Origin: Anastatus disparis
Taxonomy: Eukaryota; Arthropoda; Insecta; Hymenoptera; Eupelmidae
Length of the DNA: 64,000 nucleotides
Direction of reading: 5' to 3'
Assembly (NCBI GenBank): GCA_017163975.1
Contig: JAFFSR010000227.1
Coordinates: 8,174,501-8,238,500 of the forward strand
In this document: positions 47,284 through 60,310 of the stretch, in pieces
Layout: every line of letters begins with the position of its first letter
Numbering within the stretch: the first letter of the stretch is position 1
Translations under genes and position numbers: made by a program
The notes under the pieces: model-generated
Told to the model about the DNA's origin: nothing
The model's database searches: none
Seen by the model: the letters and a program-made list of their open reading frames with translations, nothing else

Positions 47284-47619
47284 AGTTTATTATCTCATCT
47301 TCCAACGTCAGTACCTGGTCCATCATCACCCCAACATCAGCAACAAAGTCTATCTCATCCTCCAACGTCAGTACCTGGTCCATCATCACCCCAACATCAG
47401 CAACAAAGTCTATCTCATCCTCCAACGTCAGTACTTGGTCTATCATCACCCCAACATCAGCAACAAAGTCTATCTCATCCTCCAACGTCAGTACTTGGTC
47501 CATCATCACCCCAACATCAGCGACAAAGTCTATCTTATCCTTCAACGTCAGTAGCTGGTCCATCATCATCCCAACATCAGCAACAAAGTCTATCTCATCC
47601 TCCAACATCAGTACCTGGT
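47284..47619 (+). repeat. 60-bp coding minisatellite, 5 full copies plus a partial
   Basis: Same unit as in unit A but fewer and more varied copies (for example VLGLSSPQ, SLSYPSTSVAGPSSSQ). The first copy has one extra Leu codon. Confidence 0.95.
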
Positions 47620-47799
47620 CAGTATCAGCGACAAATGCTGTTTCAGCTTCGCAGCTCACACCCGTTTCGACATTCTCAGTTACCTGCACGTCAGGAGCAG
47701 CAAAATCAATCATTACCGAGTACATCGTCACAGATACAAGGTCCAATAACGCAACAAAATCAAACGCGATTTCCAACACCACCGCGTCCACCTCAATAA

Positions 47800-48874
47800 T
47801 TAACTGAGCTTTTGTGAAGAAGAGTGTTTTAATTAAATGTGGTGAAATCAATGATATAAAAAATGTGGCTTTACAAAACTCTTTTTATTCTTTATTTGTC
47901 AATGATATTAACGTCTTACTATAATATTTGATAAGTTATATTTATTTTATTTAGCATTTAAGTTCGACATTTATGAGTAATGTGATCGATGTTCAAGTCC
48001 AATAATTTTGTTATATTTAAAATTGAATTTGTAATTTTAAGTGTTTTAACATAAATAAATCAGATGATGAAGAACGTTCAAATGAAGAAGTTAAAGATCG
48101 TATTTTCTGTCAATGTGATTCAATTCATTTTAAATAAATTGTTTGTTTATGATAGTAAAAGAATTGTAATATAACTTATAAGTTAACTTTGAATATTACA
48201 TTAGCGATAAAGTTTTTAAATTATGCGAATATTATGTGGAACTATACGTACTGAAAATGAAAACATTTGATTTATAATATTATTATGAGCCGGTGAGTGA
48301 GCCGGATAATTTCAAATAAAACAAAAGAAAACCACTCGCATTTGGTTTAAATTCTATTGAATGAAAAAACAATAAAATTTATTCAGTTTAATATGTTAAA
48401 ATTATTGTTGACTTTCTTTCTTCCTGCCACTATCTGTCATCGCACCTTTCTTGTATTTATTCCTTCTTTAATCTTTCTCGTTTTATCGATTTTGTCCTTT
48501 TAATACACTTTTATTTTCTTAGTTTTTTCTGTTTGTATAACTGTGAGTACTGCAACTTTATTGTAACAGTTTTCATATTTAAAATTAAAGTGCTATATTC
48601 TGGTGCTGATAGCTATGTGCACGTAATGCGCAAAATTGATTTTCTAGTTTATTTAATTTTACAAGTAAGATGAGATTCTTTAAATATACTTCTGAGTTAC
48701 ATTAGTTGCATATTAATATTTCATGAATAATTGCAATGTTTATAGAGAAGTAAAGTTACAAATATTTATTGTAAGATGTGAAAACTTTTACAATAAATTA
48801 ATTTTATTAGCATAATAAAACAAAATTTATATTATCTTTTGATACAATTTATTCTCTTATATCAAATGGTACAA
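47800..48874 (+). other. 3' flank of the unit B MED28-like copy
   Basis: Near-identical to 42993-44072 of unit A, including CTTTACAAAACTCTTTTTATTC, the run ATAAATCAGATGATGAAGAA and the pyrimidine-rich block near 48415-48500. No separate gene is seen. Confidence 0.6.
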
Positions 48875-49086
48875 GAGGTCTCAGTAATTTAGTTGGTAGA
48901 GCGAGAAATTTGTAATCTCGAGATCCCGAGTTCAAATCCCTCTCTAGGAAGCAGATTGATACAAGCACCACTATACGTTATACGTGCTTTGTTTACAAAC
49001 ATACTAATGACCTCTATCGTTAATTAGCATCGTAATGATAGCATAAATATAGCAACGTTAAATCAAAATAAAATAAAATAAATAAA
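48875..49086 (+). mobile_element. tRNA-derived SINE, copy 9
   Basis: Orthologous to copy 7 in unit A: same position and same variants. It has drifted in the A-box region (TCAGTAATTTAGTTGG). Confidence 0.9.
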
Positions 49087-49282
49087 TGTAGCTTCTTAGA
49101 ATATAAATTTTCTTATGTTACTAATGATTCTTGCAAAAATGTATTTCTTAAAAGGGTGTCTATCTGTACATGAACTATGTATATATTTATACTTCTGATA
49201 TTTATATTGAAATCATTTCAATGAATGCAGTAGATTATTTCTATTTTTTTAAAATTTTGAGCAATATGATTAAAAAAATTTT

Positions 49283-50121
49283 TTTAAATATACTATTTAA
49301 TTTGAAGAACACATTGTAAAATTCTAATTTCATTAAAGTTTCAAATCAGAAAAAAATTCTAATACGACAAACATCTTTATAATCTTGAGAATCAGAAATC
49401 GAAATTAGATAAAGGTTGTCGATAGATTCCACAAACACTTTGTTATTATGAGACGTGTTCGTAGAGCGCATGTAACTTAAGTTCTTATGTGTGGGTCTCG
49501 GCTTTTAAAACCATACAAAGGGCGATCTTAATTTTCAACTTTTAACAAGTCTCTGGTATTATACCTTTTTATGTTTTAAATTTAACCAGTAAATAAAACT
49601 AATTTTATAAGGTAACATAATGATTGATACCTTTATAATTATTTTAATTCGTTTTACTTTTTGGCAACCTTTTTATAATAAAATATACCATATAATCGAG
49701 GAATATAATAACAAATATTACGGGAGGATTTTATTTAATAGCGTTTGTTTGCTTTGACCTTTCGAATTTTCTTTATATATTATGTTTAACACGTTTAACG
49801 CCTACGATAAATTAAATCTAATTTGTAAGTCCGTACGTTCTTTCCTTTATTTTATACATGCCTATTTATTGTAAGAGAAAATAAAATAGCTGGAAACGAA
49901 GTGACATGTGATATGTAGAATGACAGATTTGAATTGATATTGGAATATCGGACTTTGGCGTGTGAATAGGAAAATCTTTATTAACTTGTAAATAAGATAA
50001 AAGGGTTTTTACTGATAAATTGGAAAAAATTGTTGTTATATAGACGAATACACTTTTATCAAAAGATGATATATTTTTTTACGTGAATTCGTTAATATTG
50101 TTTCTAAACATTAAAATTTAC
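49283..50121 (+). repeat. Unit C, 5' part only
   Basis: Nearly identical to 44757-45550 of unit B, then homology stops abruptly after CTAAACATTAAAATTTACAT. No MED28-like frame follows, so the gene-bearing part of this unit has been lost or replaced. Confidence 0.85.
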
Positions 50122-52077
50122 ATAATTATATAAACTAATTAATACTTTAATTATATAATTATTTTTATGATAAATTATTATTCCACACACCTGCTACAAG
50201 TGTCTGGATGCAATTCAATGTTTAAAACAGTTTAATAGTTTCAGGGTGTATTAATTTCGGAAAATGAAAGGTATATAAGGTGAGTTTTAGTGAATAAAAA
50301 TCTCACACTACCTCCAAGTTATTCTTTAATATTTATTCCTGAGGTTCTTAACAATTTTTATATGAATTTTATAACAATTTCATATTTCAAAATTGTAATA
50401 ATTAACTACTTTTTCTCATATGAATTGAAAGAAGTATATTAAAAATATAAAAACATCTTACAAAAGATATACATCGTAAAAATAGATGAATAAAAATTCA
50501 ATAACTTTCGCGTCACTTTTAGTGAAATATAAACACAAGATTCTCACTGACAGTCTAAATTTTCTGAAAAAAAATTACCTTCTTCAAAAGGATACTTTTG
50601 TTTCAATAATAACGGTATTGCATGTGCGCTCTACAATTCTGACAAAAGAAATGGAATAAGTTTTTCAACTTATCAAAGATATATACTTGAAAAGAAAATC
50701 GAATCGTTTGACGGATGCTTTTCTTTGAAGGGTATACGTAAGTGTAACCTTTCCACGCGAAAAATGCGAAGCTTTACAAAACTCTTCGCAACCTTTTTTC
50801 TTTATTTTCTTGACGATATCGATGCTTTCATCATGATGTTCGACAGGTTATCAATGAAATATATATAACAAGAAGATAACGAATATAACAAGACGCCAGC
50901 CGGAGATCAAATTTCTCAGTAAACAGGAAATTATATTGAAGATTTTAGGAAACAGGAAAGTAAAGAGGCCGAAAGTAATATCGTAAATATCGCATGATTT
51001 TAATGTTTGGTAAAATTAATTAAAAATATGAAATAATTCTTTAAGTTGAACAAAGGATTGCAGTAAGTATTTATTTAATTGGAATACATAAAGCTTTAAT
51101 ATTTTATTTGTGGAAATATGGAATCAGAAAAATGATACAGGCTTTTTTACATGCATGCTGCAAAGATTAAAGAAGATTAAAGAATACTTGATTACAATAA
51201 AACGTAAAGGATAATTAATTTTATGATTTTTAATTAAAAACATTTGCAGTAACTCAGATGACATAACAGGAATTAAAATTGATTATAATTTATTTTATGG
51301 TCTCATAACTTATCTTGATTAATTCGAAAAAAATTTTTTTAAAAATTAGATTATAATTATAACTTAATGACGAAAAATTGTCAGATATTTTTAATAAAAT
51401 CAATTTTAGTATACAAACATTATCACAACGATTTGCTAGTTTCAATTAACGACTGTATAATAATACTAATAACAATAAAATCAAAACTAAAACCTTTGAT
51501 CCTATGATATCTGTATACAATCAATGATGTTTACTAAGATAATTTATCACCTCATAACAATTTAATTACATCCATACAAATATAAATCATCTTGAAAGAA
51601 TCTAAACCGTAATAAAATAATCAAAAGCAAAGCACAAACAAAAAAAAATTTAATTATCTAATTTTGGTGATCTCCACACAAAGCGTTGTATGCACGATAA
51701 ATAAAATAAAAACATCGATGGTATTAGGCTCTGAAATTCCTCTGCTCGTAATAATATATAGTACATGCCGGAAACAAGAAAGGCGAAAATCTCGAGCGAT
51801 GCGTGCATTATTCATAGGTTGCCGCATTAGTCGATCAAATCGTCGTCGATGGAAATATTTGTTTGCTCGCACACAGAGCTTAATATATACGAGAACACGT
51901 TTACGCCTGTGTTTGTTTAATGATTATTTTTTCACGCGCTAGAATGATTTTGATTTTTCACTTTCAAAATCTGTATTTTTTTTGTCTATTTATTTGATTT
52001 ATATTAATTTATTTTAATGGCGTTTATTTGAGTGAATTGTTTTTAATGATGCGTTGAATGTGGGATACAACTTAATC

Positions 52078-52078
<1 letters not shown>
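50122..52078. other. Non-coding DNA after the tandem array
   Basis: A short stretch at about 50762-50862 resembles the 3' flank of the MED28-like genes. The patch 51660-51940 is less AT-rich, with overlapping open frames on both strands but no domain; it could be a conserved regulatory element. No gene is supported. Confidence 0.4.

Positions 52079-52129
<51 letters not shown>
52079..52129. repeat. (TA)n microsatellite
   Basis: An uninterrupted TA run of about 50 bases, producing an artefactual Ile-Tyr repeat frame. Confidence 0.95.
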
Positions 52130-52132
<3 letters not shown>

Positions 52133-52545
52133 AGTATATAACGAATCGTACTGATATATTAATATTAATTTTAACATTTGATTTACTAAGCAACTCTTTT
52201 TGGTAAAATTTTATTAGAATCATGTTTTTATTCATTTGTTTTCATACTGATCGAATATAATTAGATATCATATAATACACTCTGAATTATTATTTATTAA
52301 AAATATTTAATTTTATATTTGTTTTTAAAATAAAAAGAATTTTTAAATTTGAATTATTCAATTTATTTTGTTTATTTCAATAATATCCGCATGTAAAACA
52401 AATTAATTGATATTAAAAGATTATGCAGATTTATAAATTAATATTAAATTTATTAAAATTAATTATGAGCAAAATACACCTGTTTCCGTTATATTTATGT
52501 TACAATCTTTCATTTCAATGAACTTGAGATAATTTAATCGTAATT
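52130..52545. other. AT-rich non-coding DNA
   Basis: Nothing that I can support. Confidence 0.4.
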
Positions 52546-52750
52546 CAGGTCATCAGTGGCTCAGTCGGTAGAGCAATGGATTCGTAATCTCGAGGTCCCG
52601 GGTTCGAATTCAACTCTCGGCCGATTTATACAAGCACCGCCGTTCATTACATGTGCTTTGTTCATAAACACACTGACAAACCTTCGTCGCTAATTAGCAT
52701 AGCAATGATAGCTGAAATAAAGCGACGTTAAATAATAACAAAAAAAATAA
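52546..52750 (+). mobile_element. tRNA-derived SINE, copy 10
   Basis: Head CAGGTCATCAGTGGCTCAGT, B box GGGTTCGAATTCA, body ACATGTGCTTTGTTCATAA, tail GCGACGTTAAATAATAAC. It is full length. Confidence 0.92.
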
Positions 52751-55700
52751 GAATAGTTGATAATTTTCTATTCGATAAAATAAGATAAAATAATAATCAT
52801 TTTTACAAAAAAAAATGGAAAAAATATTTAAATCTAAATTTTTTAATCGGAACTTTTTAAATGGAATTTCATCATCGATGTTACAGAATATTTATTAAAA
52901 TTATTTTATTCCTAATGCAACGACGTTAATAAAATTAAAAAAAAAATAAAATATTCATTCAATAAAAAAATGTTATTTTAAAAATATAAACATAGAATTG
53001 ATTAAAGTTTTTTATTTATTTCGATTATCAAACAGATATTTTTTTGAATGCACAAATATTCATTTGTATCTAGTCAAGCGATACAATATTTGATTTCACT
53101 CCATTCGATGAAAAAATAAAGATGTATAAATAATATACCTTCAAAAGATAATAAAAAAAACATACGTTATTATAAAATAATGAGCAACGGAGTCAAATTA
53201 AACTATCAAAAAATATAATAAAATTGAAAACTTAAACATGAAAAATTTCGAAATAATATCAAGATTTTTTTTTAGTTTTTGCATTAATATTACTGTGATA
53301 TGCATATATCTATTTAGACAATCATATACAATATAATTAATAACATTTGATTGCAACTCAAAAAAATTTTTTTTTTAAATTTCTAAAATAATTTTTAATT
53401 AAAATTTTAATTGAAAGCAGGAATTTCGAATTCATGTTTTTAGATAATTTGTAAAACTATTGATTATATGAAATACTTTTTCGAACAAAATCATTATTTT
53501 TTACATCTTTTTTCCAAATAATATTTTCACTGTTAATAGTTTATTTTACCTACAGTTTTTGTTTAATAAATTGAATCTTTTTTAATTTCAATTTAAAATA
53601 ATTGCAAGCTTTAAATTCCATTAAATTCCTAGTAATATAATAAAATTTAATTTGATACAATATACATTTGTTTTATTGTTCACGTAGCAATAATAGTTTT
53701 TACATGAAACAATCAAAAGTACGATGATATCGTACAAAAAAATTGTTTTTTTGGCAAAACTGAAGTGCTACTTCAAAGCGGTCGTTAAACACGTGAGAGT
53801 TGCACTTGTGCCGCAACTTTTGCCAGGCCAGAGGCATTTGAATTGGAAAATCGTTGAAAAGAGCAACAATAAAACTAAAATTTCCCTACCACTTGCCAAT
53901 GTAAACTGTACAACAAACTTCTTTGGCATACAAGGGACTACATTAAAGCTGTGCTGAACCCAAGTTCAACTTCTATATACTTTATTTGTCCGTCAATATA
54001 AGGCCATGTTTTGAGAGCTTTACTTTTGGTAAACAAAAATTTTCTCTTTTGTTGATTTTAATTTTTTTAAGTAGATTTCAAAAATATCATTTTGTTTCAG
54101 TAAAAAATATTGTTTATTTGATTTGTGCTGATTTATGTATCTATGTTTGTTTGTTTGTGTATGTTTGTATGAATACACGTGTGTAAGCAGGTGTATGTAA
54201 GCTCTTCGCTTTTCAAAAACTACTCACTGAATGTACTTTAAAAAGGGTCTTTTATGAAATTTTTCAATTTCAGGGTATTTTTAATGATTTTTGAAACAGT
54301 TAAAAATTTATTTTTTTTTAACTATTATTTTTGTGTAATATTTTTGTTGTATGCTCTTTTTTACACTTTCAAATTATTTTATTGAACAATTTTAAATTTT
54401 AATTTTTGTAAATGCCGTGTATTCGATGAAAAAGCTTTGCATCAAAGGAATTAGTAGAATTTTTAGAATTCTGCTAATTTTAATTTACGTGTGTTCTTTT
54501 AGTGACTTACAACATGAAATTAGATCATCGATTTAAAAGTGAAATTATATTCTCTATGAATCAATAATGCAAAAACTTTTTTTTCAGTAGTATTATTAAA
54601 TTTCCTTGCACGTTTCGTTTGAAGCTACACGCATAAACCTATGATGTAATCAAGTTTGCATACTTGCTATTTTACATTTAAGTAAAACCATAGATTACTT
54701 CAACTGATCGATATATGTTTTAATTGCCTTTGTGCTGTATAATTTTATAACGATTTTTATCAATTTTACAATTCTATTTTTAATTTCTACTTTTTTTTTC
54801 TATTCACGTTTACATTTCCATTACTGAGATACGTAAGACTTTTTTTCAACTTTTTTCTTTCTTAATAATATTTTTTTCTTCATTTTATATACCGTATAAA
54901 TTTTTTTCTTTATCTTTAATTTCAATTCTCCTTTCATCATCCTCCATCATTTTCTTCACGCTCGTTTCTTCCTTTTTTTATAGATCCATTTGGTCTTCGG
55001 TCGTCTTCTTGCTCTATCAGTCTCTTAATTAGCGCTATTAAAACCTCGAGTCTTAAACTTATGTGTGTGTGTGTGAGCTTATGCTCAAATAGGCGATGAA
55101 AAGTGATGGTTGAGTTTGTAAGTCACAAGCTTGCTGTTCCAAATAAGAAAGAAAAAAAAAGAAAGTTGGCTAAGACAATGCCAGGATGTTAACGATGAAA
55201 AATAAAAAAATTTGAGAAAAGAAGAAAGAACGATGATATAAGGGTTGAAATAAAATACTGGGCTTGGAGTTGAAAGTGGAGAGATAAAAATGCAAAAAAA
55301 ATTAAGTTGCAATGTGAAAAGATGATTTATATCGCTGATTTTTTTTGAATTTCTTGTTCAAATTTTGATATTATATAATTTTTGTTTTGTTAACATAGAT
55401 AACTCTTGGGTGAAAATGATAAAGTAGTTTGAAAATTATGTGATTCATGTAAATTTTTAATAAATTTTCGATCATAATTTATCATATAAAGTTAAAAAAT
55501 ACTTAAGTTACGTGATACATCAGAATGTTAAAATTAATGAGAACAATTCAGTATTTATTAGGTATCAATAGAATTTTAGTATATGAGCCGAGTAAAATTT
55601 TGTCAAAATAAATGATGATTTCACGATCGCAACATAAAAACTTAAGACAATATTTTTTCTTACAACATTCAAGTTTTATCATATTTTCTGTAACTACGAT

Positions 55701-58425
55701 ATCATAATTCAATATGAGCATAATATAAAAGACATGAAAAAGTATAAAAGTTTTCTCTTCGCACCAGCAAAATTTATTTATAAACTACAACCCCTTCAAT
55801 CACTAAAATTTTTTCTTTTTTTCATTAAGTATCCTAAACTCTTTCTATCAATAATATTAATGTCCGAAGAACCTTTTCTTTACAAGCTCGTAATAAAAAA
55901 TAAGTACACAAGGTAGTACAGTGTTAAACATAAATATCCGAGTATACATCAAATGTACATTATTTGTTTATGTGGACATTTATCTTCTAATCTTTAGAAA
56001 AGTAATTTTTATTCATATTCTTTATTGTTTATTACCTTTAAGTTTGTGTTCTTATTTATATATACATATCTATAAGATCCCTTTTTTTCTCAAGTATGAA
56101 TTTAATTTCAATAAAAAAATAAACTTTTAGCCAAGAGGCAATTGCTTATTCGTATTTTTTTTGGATGGAACCAAACAATACAACGCAATCGGATTAAGCT
56201 TGCGAGCAAAAACGCAGTGAACCTAATTTCATACGTTGGAAGGATAGGAATACAAAAAAAAAGAACTTTCCTTCGACTGTAGTAGCAAACCTTATTTTTT
56301 TTTTCTTTTTCTTCATCTCAATACACTTTACACGCGTCAGTACTTTTGGCATTGACTTTTTTTTCTTCTTTCATTAAAGTGCGAGAATCGAATAAAACTT
56401 TAAACTATCCAAGAATGTTTCGAGTGAAGGAAAGAGATGAAGGAGGAGTTAGGTAATAAGCTTGGATGTGCGAGTGTTGAAGTACTCTCATTGTGATTTG
56501 ATAAATTAAACATTTTATTGCATTGAACTACAAAGGATCGTTACGGATGAGTGACTTCCTTTTTAATAATTATTGACTCGTGATTTGAACTGTCTTTGTT
56601 GGTAATTTAAAAATTCTGATACATCAAGTCAGATAAAAGAGTAATTGAAATTCTCGCAATCACTTGAATAATATAATGTTTTTTAATGATATTTATAGTA
56701 AGCATAATCAATATTTTAATTTTCAGATAATTTTTTTAAAAATTAATTTACAATTTTTACTAAGGCTTATAAATGTCACTTTCGATCATAAATTTAATTA
56801 AAGAGCACAGTTTAATTTGTTTTTAAGCTCTGCTAAATAATCTATTGACGTTTAGCTCTAATAAATCATCATTGTTCAGCACATGATAAAACTCTATTGC
56901 TCGTTATAGTTTTATATGCACGTAGAATTTATTGATCAAATCGAATGATTTCTAAAAAAAATTATTTTCGTTTATTCCTTTACATCACAATACCGACATT
57001 TCGGAAGTAGTATCATTCCCTTCTTCGAGGCAACAAGTAAGCTATGGCATGAAAAAATTTTATATAAAGTTGATGAAAAAGAAGACTTAATATTAAAATG
57101 AAAAAAAAAACACAAAGCTCGCTATATGCCTAATACCTTGAAAAGAGGTTTAAGGTTACTTAGCTATAATCACCCAAGAAAAGCACACCCTTTTTTTCCC
57201 TATTTATACAAACCACCTTTCACAAATTCATACTAACACCTTTTACTCCGAACCTTCTCCTCTTTTTTTTCTTTTTTTCTCCCTCTAGCTAATCAAAGTA
57301 TATATACTTGCTATTCTACGAGTTTGTATTCAAGAAGTCACGTAGGCCAGAATCAGCGGATCACATTATAAATAAGAAGTTATACTACGTGATTAGTTAT
57401 TATTTTAAAGATGTTACCAGTGTAAAAATTGTGGTAAAAAATCAGTTAAGTTTTGAACATTTTTTTATTAATTGGAAGTCGAAATTATTAACGTTGAAAT
57501 TAAATAAATTAATAAAGATGAACTCACAAATTAATTTTGAATCAATAAGAAAAAAAAATATATTTTTCGTTATAAATATCTAATCGAATTCATGAAACTA
57601 AGATTTCGGTGTTCGTTTAATATAATAGAGAAAGAGTCGAGCGGATTATTAAAATTCCTTGAATCATTATTTCTCTATCTAACTTCAAGCTGACATTTTA
57701 ATTTCAAGATTACAGAAACAATCGACTCGTGTCCCCGGAAACTCTGCGGTCAAATAGAAAAAAAAGAGAGAAAAAAAAGAAAAAAAAAAATCTCCGAACT
57801 AATAACAACTAGAGCAATCTCAATAAAGCTGCGTCCTTCTCAATAGGATTCACCTTTCTCTCTCTCTCTCTCTATTTTCCACATGTATGCATACATAGTA
57901 TTTCTACATAACTATGCGAGAGAGAGGCGGACATCGAAGTCGGTCATGCATCGATAAAGCTTAGATGGGGTAGTACTGGATACGCTTCATTTCCAATGTG
58001 TGCATGTATATATATACCATTGAGCTTTCAAATATCTACGTATACCATACACGTATATATGGAAGTTCTCTTATTCGAAATCACGTATATACGGGTTCAT
58101 CTCTCTTTCCAAACCTATAGCTAAAAGTCACTTCTTTTCTTTTTAACCATGAGAGCGGCAGAACTTTTCTCATTATCGCGCCAGAGAAGGAGAGAGAGAA
58201 TCCGAGGCCACAAACAAGAGATTCCCGTGGTGAAGTAAATTTGACCTTTTCGAATGACTACCAACGTATAGACGTACATATGTGGATAGTATATACACCA
58301 TATCATACTCTATACACATATATATTTATATTAACATGTCTATCCTTACGAGCGTGTAATATTGAACTCGAAAGCTTTTTCCCCGATTGCCGTGCAAAAG
58401 CTTTGCTTTTAAGCCTCGTAGTAGA

Positions 58426-58427
<2 letters not shown>
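52751..58427. other. AT-rich non-coding DNA
   Basis: No supported gene. An ATG frame at 53724-53957 (77 codons) lies in less AT-rich sequence, next to the palindrome GTACGATGATATCGTAC, but has no recognisable domain. The frame at 57308-57583 begins with TTG. The tract near 57750-57790 is poly-purine. Confidence 0.4.

Positions 58428-58460
<33 letters not shown>
58428..58460. repeat. (TA)n microsatellite
   Basis: An uninterrupted TA run of about 33 bases, followed by CGTACGCAAC. Confidence 0.95.
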
Positions 58461-58461
<1 letters not shown>

Positions 58462-58916
58462 GTACGCAACTTGCCTGAAAATTACGTTTAGGAGACTATG
58501 TGCTACACAATAAAATCAAAGCTAGAACCTTTTACTGTTAATCTCATCCAATATTGGATGATTAAGTTTCGTGCGTAATCTTTTTTCTTTTGTTTCTTCC
58601 TTTTTTTTTTAGTTCGCTAATTAAATTTTTTTGTTTTTATTGAAATCTGTTGTGAAGTTGCGAATTTCGGGAAAATAAAAAGAACTGTATATTGGTGTTC
58701 TAGTATACGATTCTATTTTGAAATCGTAGAGTATTTAAATAAGTTTTGGTCTGTCGATATTTGAAAATTATTAAGTTATATACAATTAAATGAATTATAA
58801 AATTAATAGATTTTTGTCACGATTTTGCATGAAAAAATTCATTAAACTCGTAAAAAAGAATATGAAAAAAATAATCGGTACGCACTAAGAACTGGAGAAT
58901 CGGAAATCTATTTTTT
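58461..58916. other. AT-rich non-coding DNA
   Basis: Nothing that I can support. Confidence 0.4.
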
Positions 58917-59112
58917 ATTTTTTTTATTTAACGTCGCTGTATTTTTGCTATCGTTGCGATGCTAATTAGCGACGGAGGATATCAGTGTGTTTGTGAACAA
59001 AGCACATATAACGTATAGCGGTGCTGGTATAAATTAGCCGAGAGCGGGATTCGATCTCGACACCTCGAGATTACGAATCCACCGCTCTACCGAATGAGCC
59101 ACTGACGATCTC
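58917..59112 (-). mobile_element. tRNA-derived SINE, copy 11
   Basis: Reverse orientation, tail TTTATTTAACGTCGCTGTA, body GATGCTAATTAGCGACGG, head ending GACGATCTC. It is full length. Confidence 0.92.
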
Positions 59113-59147
59113 CAAGCGGCAAGTTTTATTTTGTACCCACGTATTTT

Positions 59148-59327
59148 TCTTTTTTTGATTGAACATTTATCAACAAAAATATAGTAGGCTGATATATTGT
59201 ATGACGTCACGATTGAACATTGCAACAAGTAATAAGTACGATTTTTCTTATATATTGATTATTCGTGACGTCAGATAATACTTTAACCTGCTGTATTTTT
59301 GTTGATAAACATTACATTAAAAAAAGA
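59148..59327. mobile_element. Palindromic (foldback) element with two TGACGTCA sites
   Basis: TCTTTTTTTG and AACATTTATCAACAAAAATA on the left are mirrored by TATTTTTGTTGATAAACATT and AAAAAAAGA on the right. Arms of roughly 70 bases surround a spacer of about 40. Each arm carries a perfect TGACGTCA (59202-59209 and 59266-59273). It is probably a short MITE-like palindrome. No clear target duplication is visible. Confidence 0.75.
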
Positions 59328-60310
59328 CAGAAATGTTTGTTGATTGCTTTTTCAATATCGTTTTTTATGAATCAAACAAGTCTTTTCATGCTAAATCCTA
59401 ATTATTGATGATGGATTTACATGTGAGAACCCGTTTATTTTTTATTTACATATCAATTAAGTTCTTCAGATTTTAATTTATTATTTAATGATTTAAAAAA
59501 AATATTTGCTTATAATAATTTGTAATCAATCATTCGTACCATCAGGAATCATGTCATTTACATTACTATTCAAATAATAAATGTTCATTTTTAAAAAATT
59601 ATAATAGAGTTATTTATGTGCTGAAAAAAAAACTTTTATTTTTAATATCTTATCTTAAGATTCCCTCGAAGAGATTATCTAAGATACAATCAATAAAACA
59701 TCCAATAATAATGAATAAATGAATAGTAAAACACGAAAAAAAAACATCGATAAGCTTTTTTGGTTGACGTTTTAGATGGAACTTAAATACTAAAAAAGAA
59801 TTACTTCACGGAAGTAACATGTGCACAGCTAAAATCCTTTGTAAAAGATTGTCCAAAATAGCGCTTCTTGAATTTTTTTTTTCTTCTTTTTACTTTATAT
59901 AGACATTCAGTATAACCGATAAAGGATGGAAAAAGTATTTTTTAGGATAAGCGTTTAGAGACTTTGGCCATAAAAAAAAGGGGTCGACTACCTAATGTGT
60001 CGAGTCTTTCTAAGATGGGGAAAAGAAAAATGTCTTTCTTTATTTTTTTTTCTATTCTTATTTTAAATGTGAATATTTTCTATTTATATATCTATGAAAG
60101 TAATTAAAAAACTTCAGTTTTTATTTTTTAAAAAAAAATTAATTACTGATTCTTCAAAGATTTTATCAATTCAATCGAATGATATTTTAAGTTTTGAAGA
60201 TAATATTTTATAATTTAAAATAAAGTTTTTTTAATCTATAAAAAAATTTGATTTTGGTAATTCCATAAAGTATATAATAATACGATACGTATGAACCGAA
60301 CTATACAAGA
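59328..60310. other. AT-rich non-coding DNA
   Basis: No gene or further repeat that I can support. Confidence 0.45.

Larger units (their letters stand above)
46352..47799 (+). pseudogene. MED28-like paralogue broken by a single-base deletion
   Basis: The copy begins at the same ATG context as unit A (GATCATGG) and keeps the MED28-like helices through EEIKSIKNEIK. Unit A then reads AAAGCAAAAAGATAC, but this copy reads AAAGAATAAGATAC, one base shorter. The original frame ends at 46804 after about 150 codons. In the -1 frame the rest of the gene is completely open from the deletion to the same TAA at 47799: seven 36-bp repeats, five full 60-bp repeats plus a partial, and the Arg/Gln/Pro tail. 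It has two extra codons near the start (Gly-Glu-Thr in place of Lys-Arg). With only one lesion it is either a very young pseudogene, a sequencing or assembly error, or a gene making a truncated MED28-like protein. Confidence 0.75.
44757..49282 (+). repeat. Unit B of the tandem array
   Basis: Starts TACTATTTAATTTGAAGGACAC (matching the unit C start near 49288). From 44757 to about 45540 it resembles unit C more than unit A. From about 45540 to 49250 it is nearly identical to unit A, making it a mosaic. It carries the frameshifted MED28-like copy and one SINE. Confidence 0.8.

Noticed and set aside
47256..47807. Plus-strand Ser/Thr/Ile-rich frame in unit B
   Set aside because: Another frame of the same 60-bp minisatellite; no domain and not the frame that matches unit A's protein.
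57308..57583. 91-codon frame with fairly protein-like N-terminal half
   Set aside because: Opens with TTG. The only internal ATG leaves a short AT-rich tail and no domain is visible.
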